Source: Bacteroidales bacterium
GTDB lineage: Bacteria > Bacteroidota > Bacteroidia > Bacteroidales > JAGOPY01
Direction of reading: 5' to 3'
DNA: 6,967 nucleotides
Assembly (NCBI GenBank): GCA_030638325.1
Contig: DAOWEV010000105.1
Location: forward strand, 1-6,967
Shown: positions 6,409-6,967 of the stretch, one piece after another
How the letters are laid out: the number at the start of each line of letters is the position of its first letter
How positions within the stretch are numbered: the first letter of the stretch is position 1
Notes under the pieces: generated by a model
The model's database searches: none
The model's input: only the letters and a program-made list of their open reading frames with translations
Told to the model about the DNA's origin: nothing
Made by a program: the position numbers and the translations under genes

Positions 6409-6495
6409 CCAACAAGCAGAGACGCAAAATATTGCGTCTCTAATGACAACATTCAAATGACCAACCAGCAGAGACGCAAAATCTTGCGCCTCTAC
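6366..6495. repeat. REP-like tandem array, 52-bp period, 2.5 units, overlapping the transposase stop
   Basis: Unit 1 (6366-6417) and unit 2 (6418-6469) are 52 bp each and agree at 47 positions; unit 3 (6470-6495) is the hairpin half only. Each unit is a 24-nt hairpin with arms AGAGACGCAA and TTGCGTCTCT around AATC or AATA, then a 28-nt linker starting RATGACAACAT. Hairpins are at 6366-6389 (perfect arms), 6418-6441 (perfect arms) and 6470-6493 (one mismatch). The last ends in CTCTAC, giving GTAG on the minus strand. The transposase TGA (6406-6408) is in the linker of unit 1. The hairpins might also stabilise or end the transposase mRNA, but no T-run follows. Confidence 0.92.
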
Positions 6496-6577
6496 TAAAT
6501 ATTTACTTATACATAAATTATTTTTTATTTTGTATTATTGTTTACCTATAGATAAAACATATTATGGGGAACATTAT
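6496..6577. other. AT-rich spacer after the REP array
   Basis: Very AT-rich sequence between the last hairpin and the truncated minus-strand ORF. I see no gene, hairpin or promoter consensus in it. It contains the junction between the REP/RAYT segment and the right-hand chromosomal genes, but the exact breakpoint cannot be read. Confidence 0.5.
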
Positions 6578-6670
6578 TCAAAGGCCTATATACCTGAACA
6601 GGTTAAGGTTAACACCACTCCATTGATTGATGATATAATGTTCTACACTTTTGGGTTCTGTGAATGTCAT
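6578..6670 (-). pseudogene. Short ORF, possible truncated 5' end of a larger gene
   Basis: A 30-residue ORF starts at ATG (6668-6670), 27 bp after the stop of the upstream minus-strand gene, and ends at TGA (6578-6580). It begins MTFTEPKSVEHYIINQWSG, then VNLN, then LFRYIGL. The first 23 residues read like a real protein N-terminus; a T-E-x-x-S-V-E-x-x-I-I start is reminiscent of restriction-type subunits, for example the R subunit of type I systems, but I cannot confirm this from memory. After VNLN the sequence looks random and stops. The likely reading is a gene that lost all but its start when the REP/RAYT region arose next to it. The alternative is a chance ORF. Confidence 0.35.
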
Positions 6671-6697
6671 GATTGTATTGCTGCTATGTTAATAGAT

Positions 6698-6967
6698 TTA
6701 TTCTTCACCTAATATTCGTTTTTTTAATTCCAGAATGGCTATTTCCTTTTCGCGTGCTCTACCAACCCTGATGGCATCAACCAAAGCTAATAATTCGTAT
6801 AAGTAACAGTCTTTTTGAGCTGCGTCGATAACTGACGGATAAAGAGGAGTAATACTTTGTCCCCTGATTTTGCCTTTGCCTGATGACCAAACATAACTTT
6901 CCTGACTTTGGATAATATTGTTCAAAGGAGGAGCAGCATGTGCTGTGGGAAGGCCTCTGACAATGGC
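6698..6967 (-). CDS. Unrecognised protein, C-terminal 89 residues, cut by the right edge
   Basis: The frame is open from the right edge (AIVRGLPTAHAAPPLNN) to TAA at 6698-6700, so a TTG at 6923-6925 is not the start; the codons before it continue the protein. Visible features are a G-L-P-T-A-H-A-A-P-P-L stretch, SYVWSSGKGKIRGQSITPLYP and a helical, charged C-terminus ELLALVDAIRVGRAREKEIA then ILELKKRILGEE. Composition and codon use look like a genuine gene. No transmembrane segment is present in this part. I do not recognise the family with confidence. The arrangement with the short ORF 27 bp downstream suggests a two-gene operon, perhaps a restriction or other defence locus, but this is conjecture. 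Confidence 0.8.
   Translation of the reverse strand, partial: AIVRGLPTAHAAPPLNNIIQSQESYVWSSGKGKIRGQSITPLYPSVIDAAQKDCYLYELLALVDAIRVGRAREKEIAILELKKRILGEE

Noticed and set aside
6366..6495. CRISPR-like repeat array
   Set aside because: The repeats are self-complementary hairpins, the spacer-like linkers are nearly identical to each other rather than unique, and the array overlaps a transposase gene with no cas genes near.
5661..6495. Complete IS200/IS605-type insertion sequence
   Set aside because: No tnpB-like gene and no recognisable left-end/right-end hairpin pair are present; the protein and hairpins fit a RAYT with REPs rather than an autonomous IS.
6530..6712. Plus-strand 60-residue ORF with a TTG start after the REP array
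   Set aside because: It has an odd composition, no recognisable motif and no start signal, and it overlaps the end of the minus-strand gene at 6698 and lies opposite the more protein-like short ORF at 6578-6670.

Overview
The window looks like a chromosomal fragment of an environmental member of the Bacteroidota, probably Bacteroidales-like. The reasons are a split-type methylmalonyl-CoA mutase small subunit, an S46 dipeptidyl-peptidase, a Pif1-like helicase with HRDC and HTH tails, the lack of Shine-Dalgarno sequences before the starts, and AT-rich intergenic DNA full of short degenerate repeats. These family calls come from reading the translations by eye; no search was run.

Left part (1-2551, minus strand): an S46 dipeptidyl-peptidase with the Arg that marks the Asp/Glu-specific DPP11 subgroup, followed 28 bp later on the same strand by the start of mutA, which runs off the left edge. 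They may be co-transcribed. Acidic dipeptides released in the periplasm feed fermentation to succinate and propionate, where methylmalonyl-CoA mutase acts, so the pairing makes metabolic sense.

Middle (2552-5657): a 631-bp divergent intergenic region holds a long imperfect inverted repeat, an 18-bp perfect palindrome and two clusters of a degenerate 7-bp repeat. It is followed by a plus-strand gene for an 824-residue SF1B helicase that starts at GTG.

Right part (5658-6967): octamer tandem repeats and nested inverted repeats lead into a REP-associated tyrosine transposase (RAYT). Five copies of a 24-nt REP-like hairpin lie in or just after this gene. Two are inside the coding sequence in a surface-loop position, a third encodes the C-terminus, and two more follow the stop as a 52-bp-period array. 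All three coding copies are read in the same frame, each giving Q-N-L-A. The hairpins carry GTAG/CTAC at some ends, the tetranucleotide signature of REPs. This transposase carrying its own target repeats inside its gene is the most interesting feature of the window. Beyond it on the minus strand are the C-terminal 89 codons of an unrecognised protein that enters from the right edge, then a 30-codon ORF that looks like the beheaded start of a larger gene, possibly a restriction-type gene, ending close to the REP array.

No tRNA, rRNA, CRISPR array or convincing rho-independent terminator was seen.
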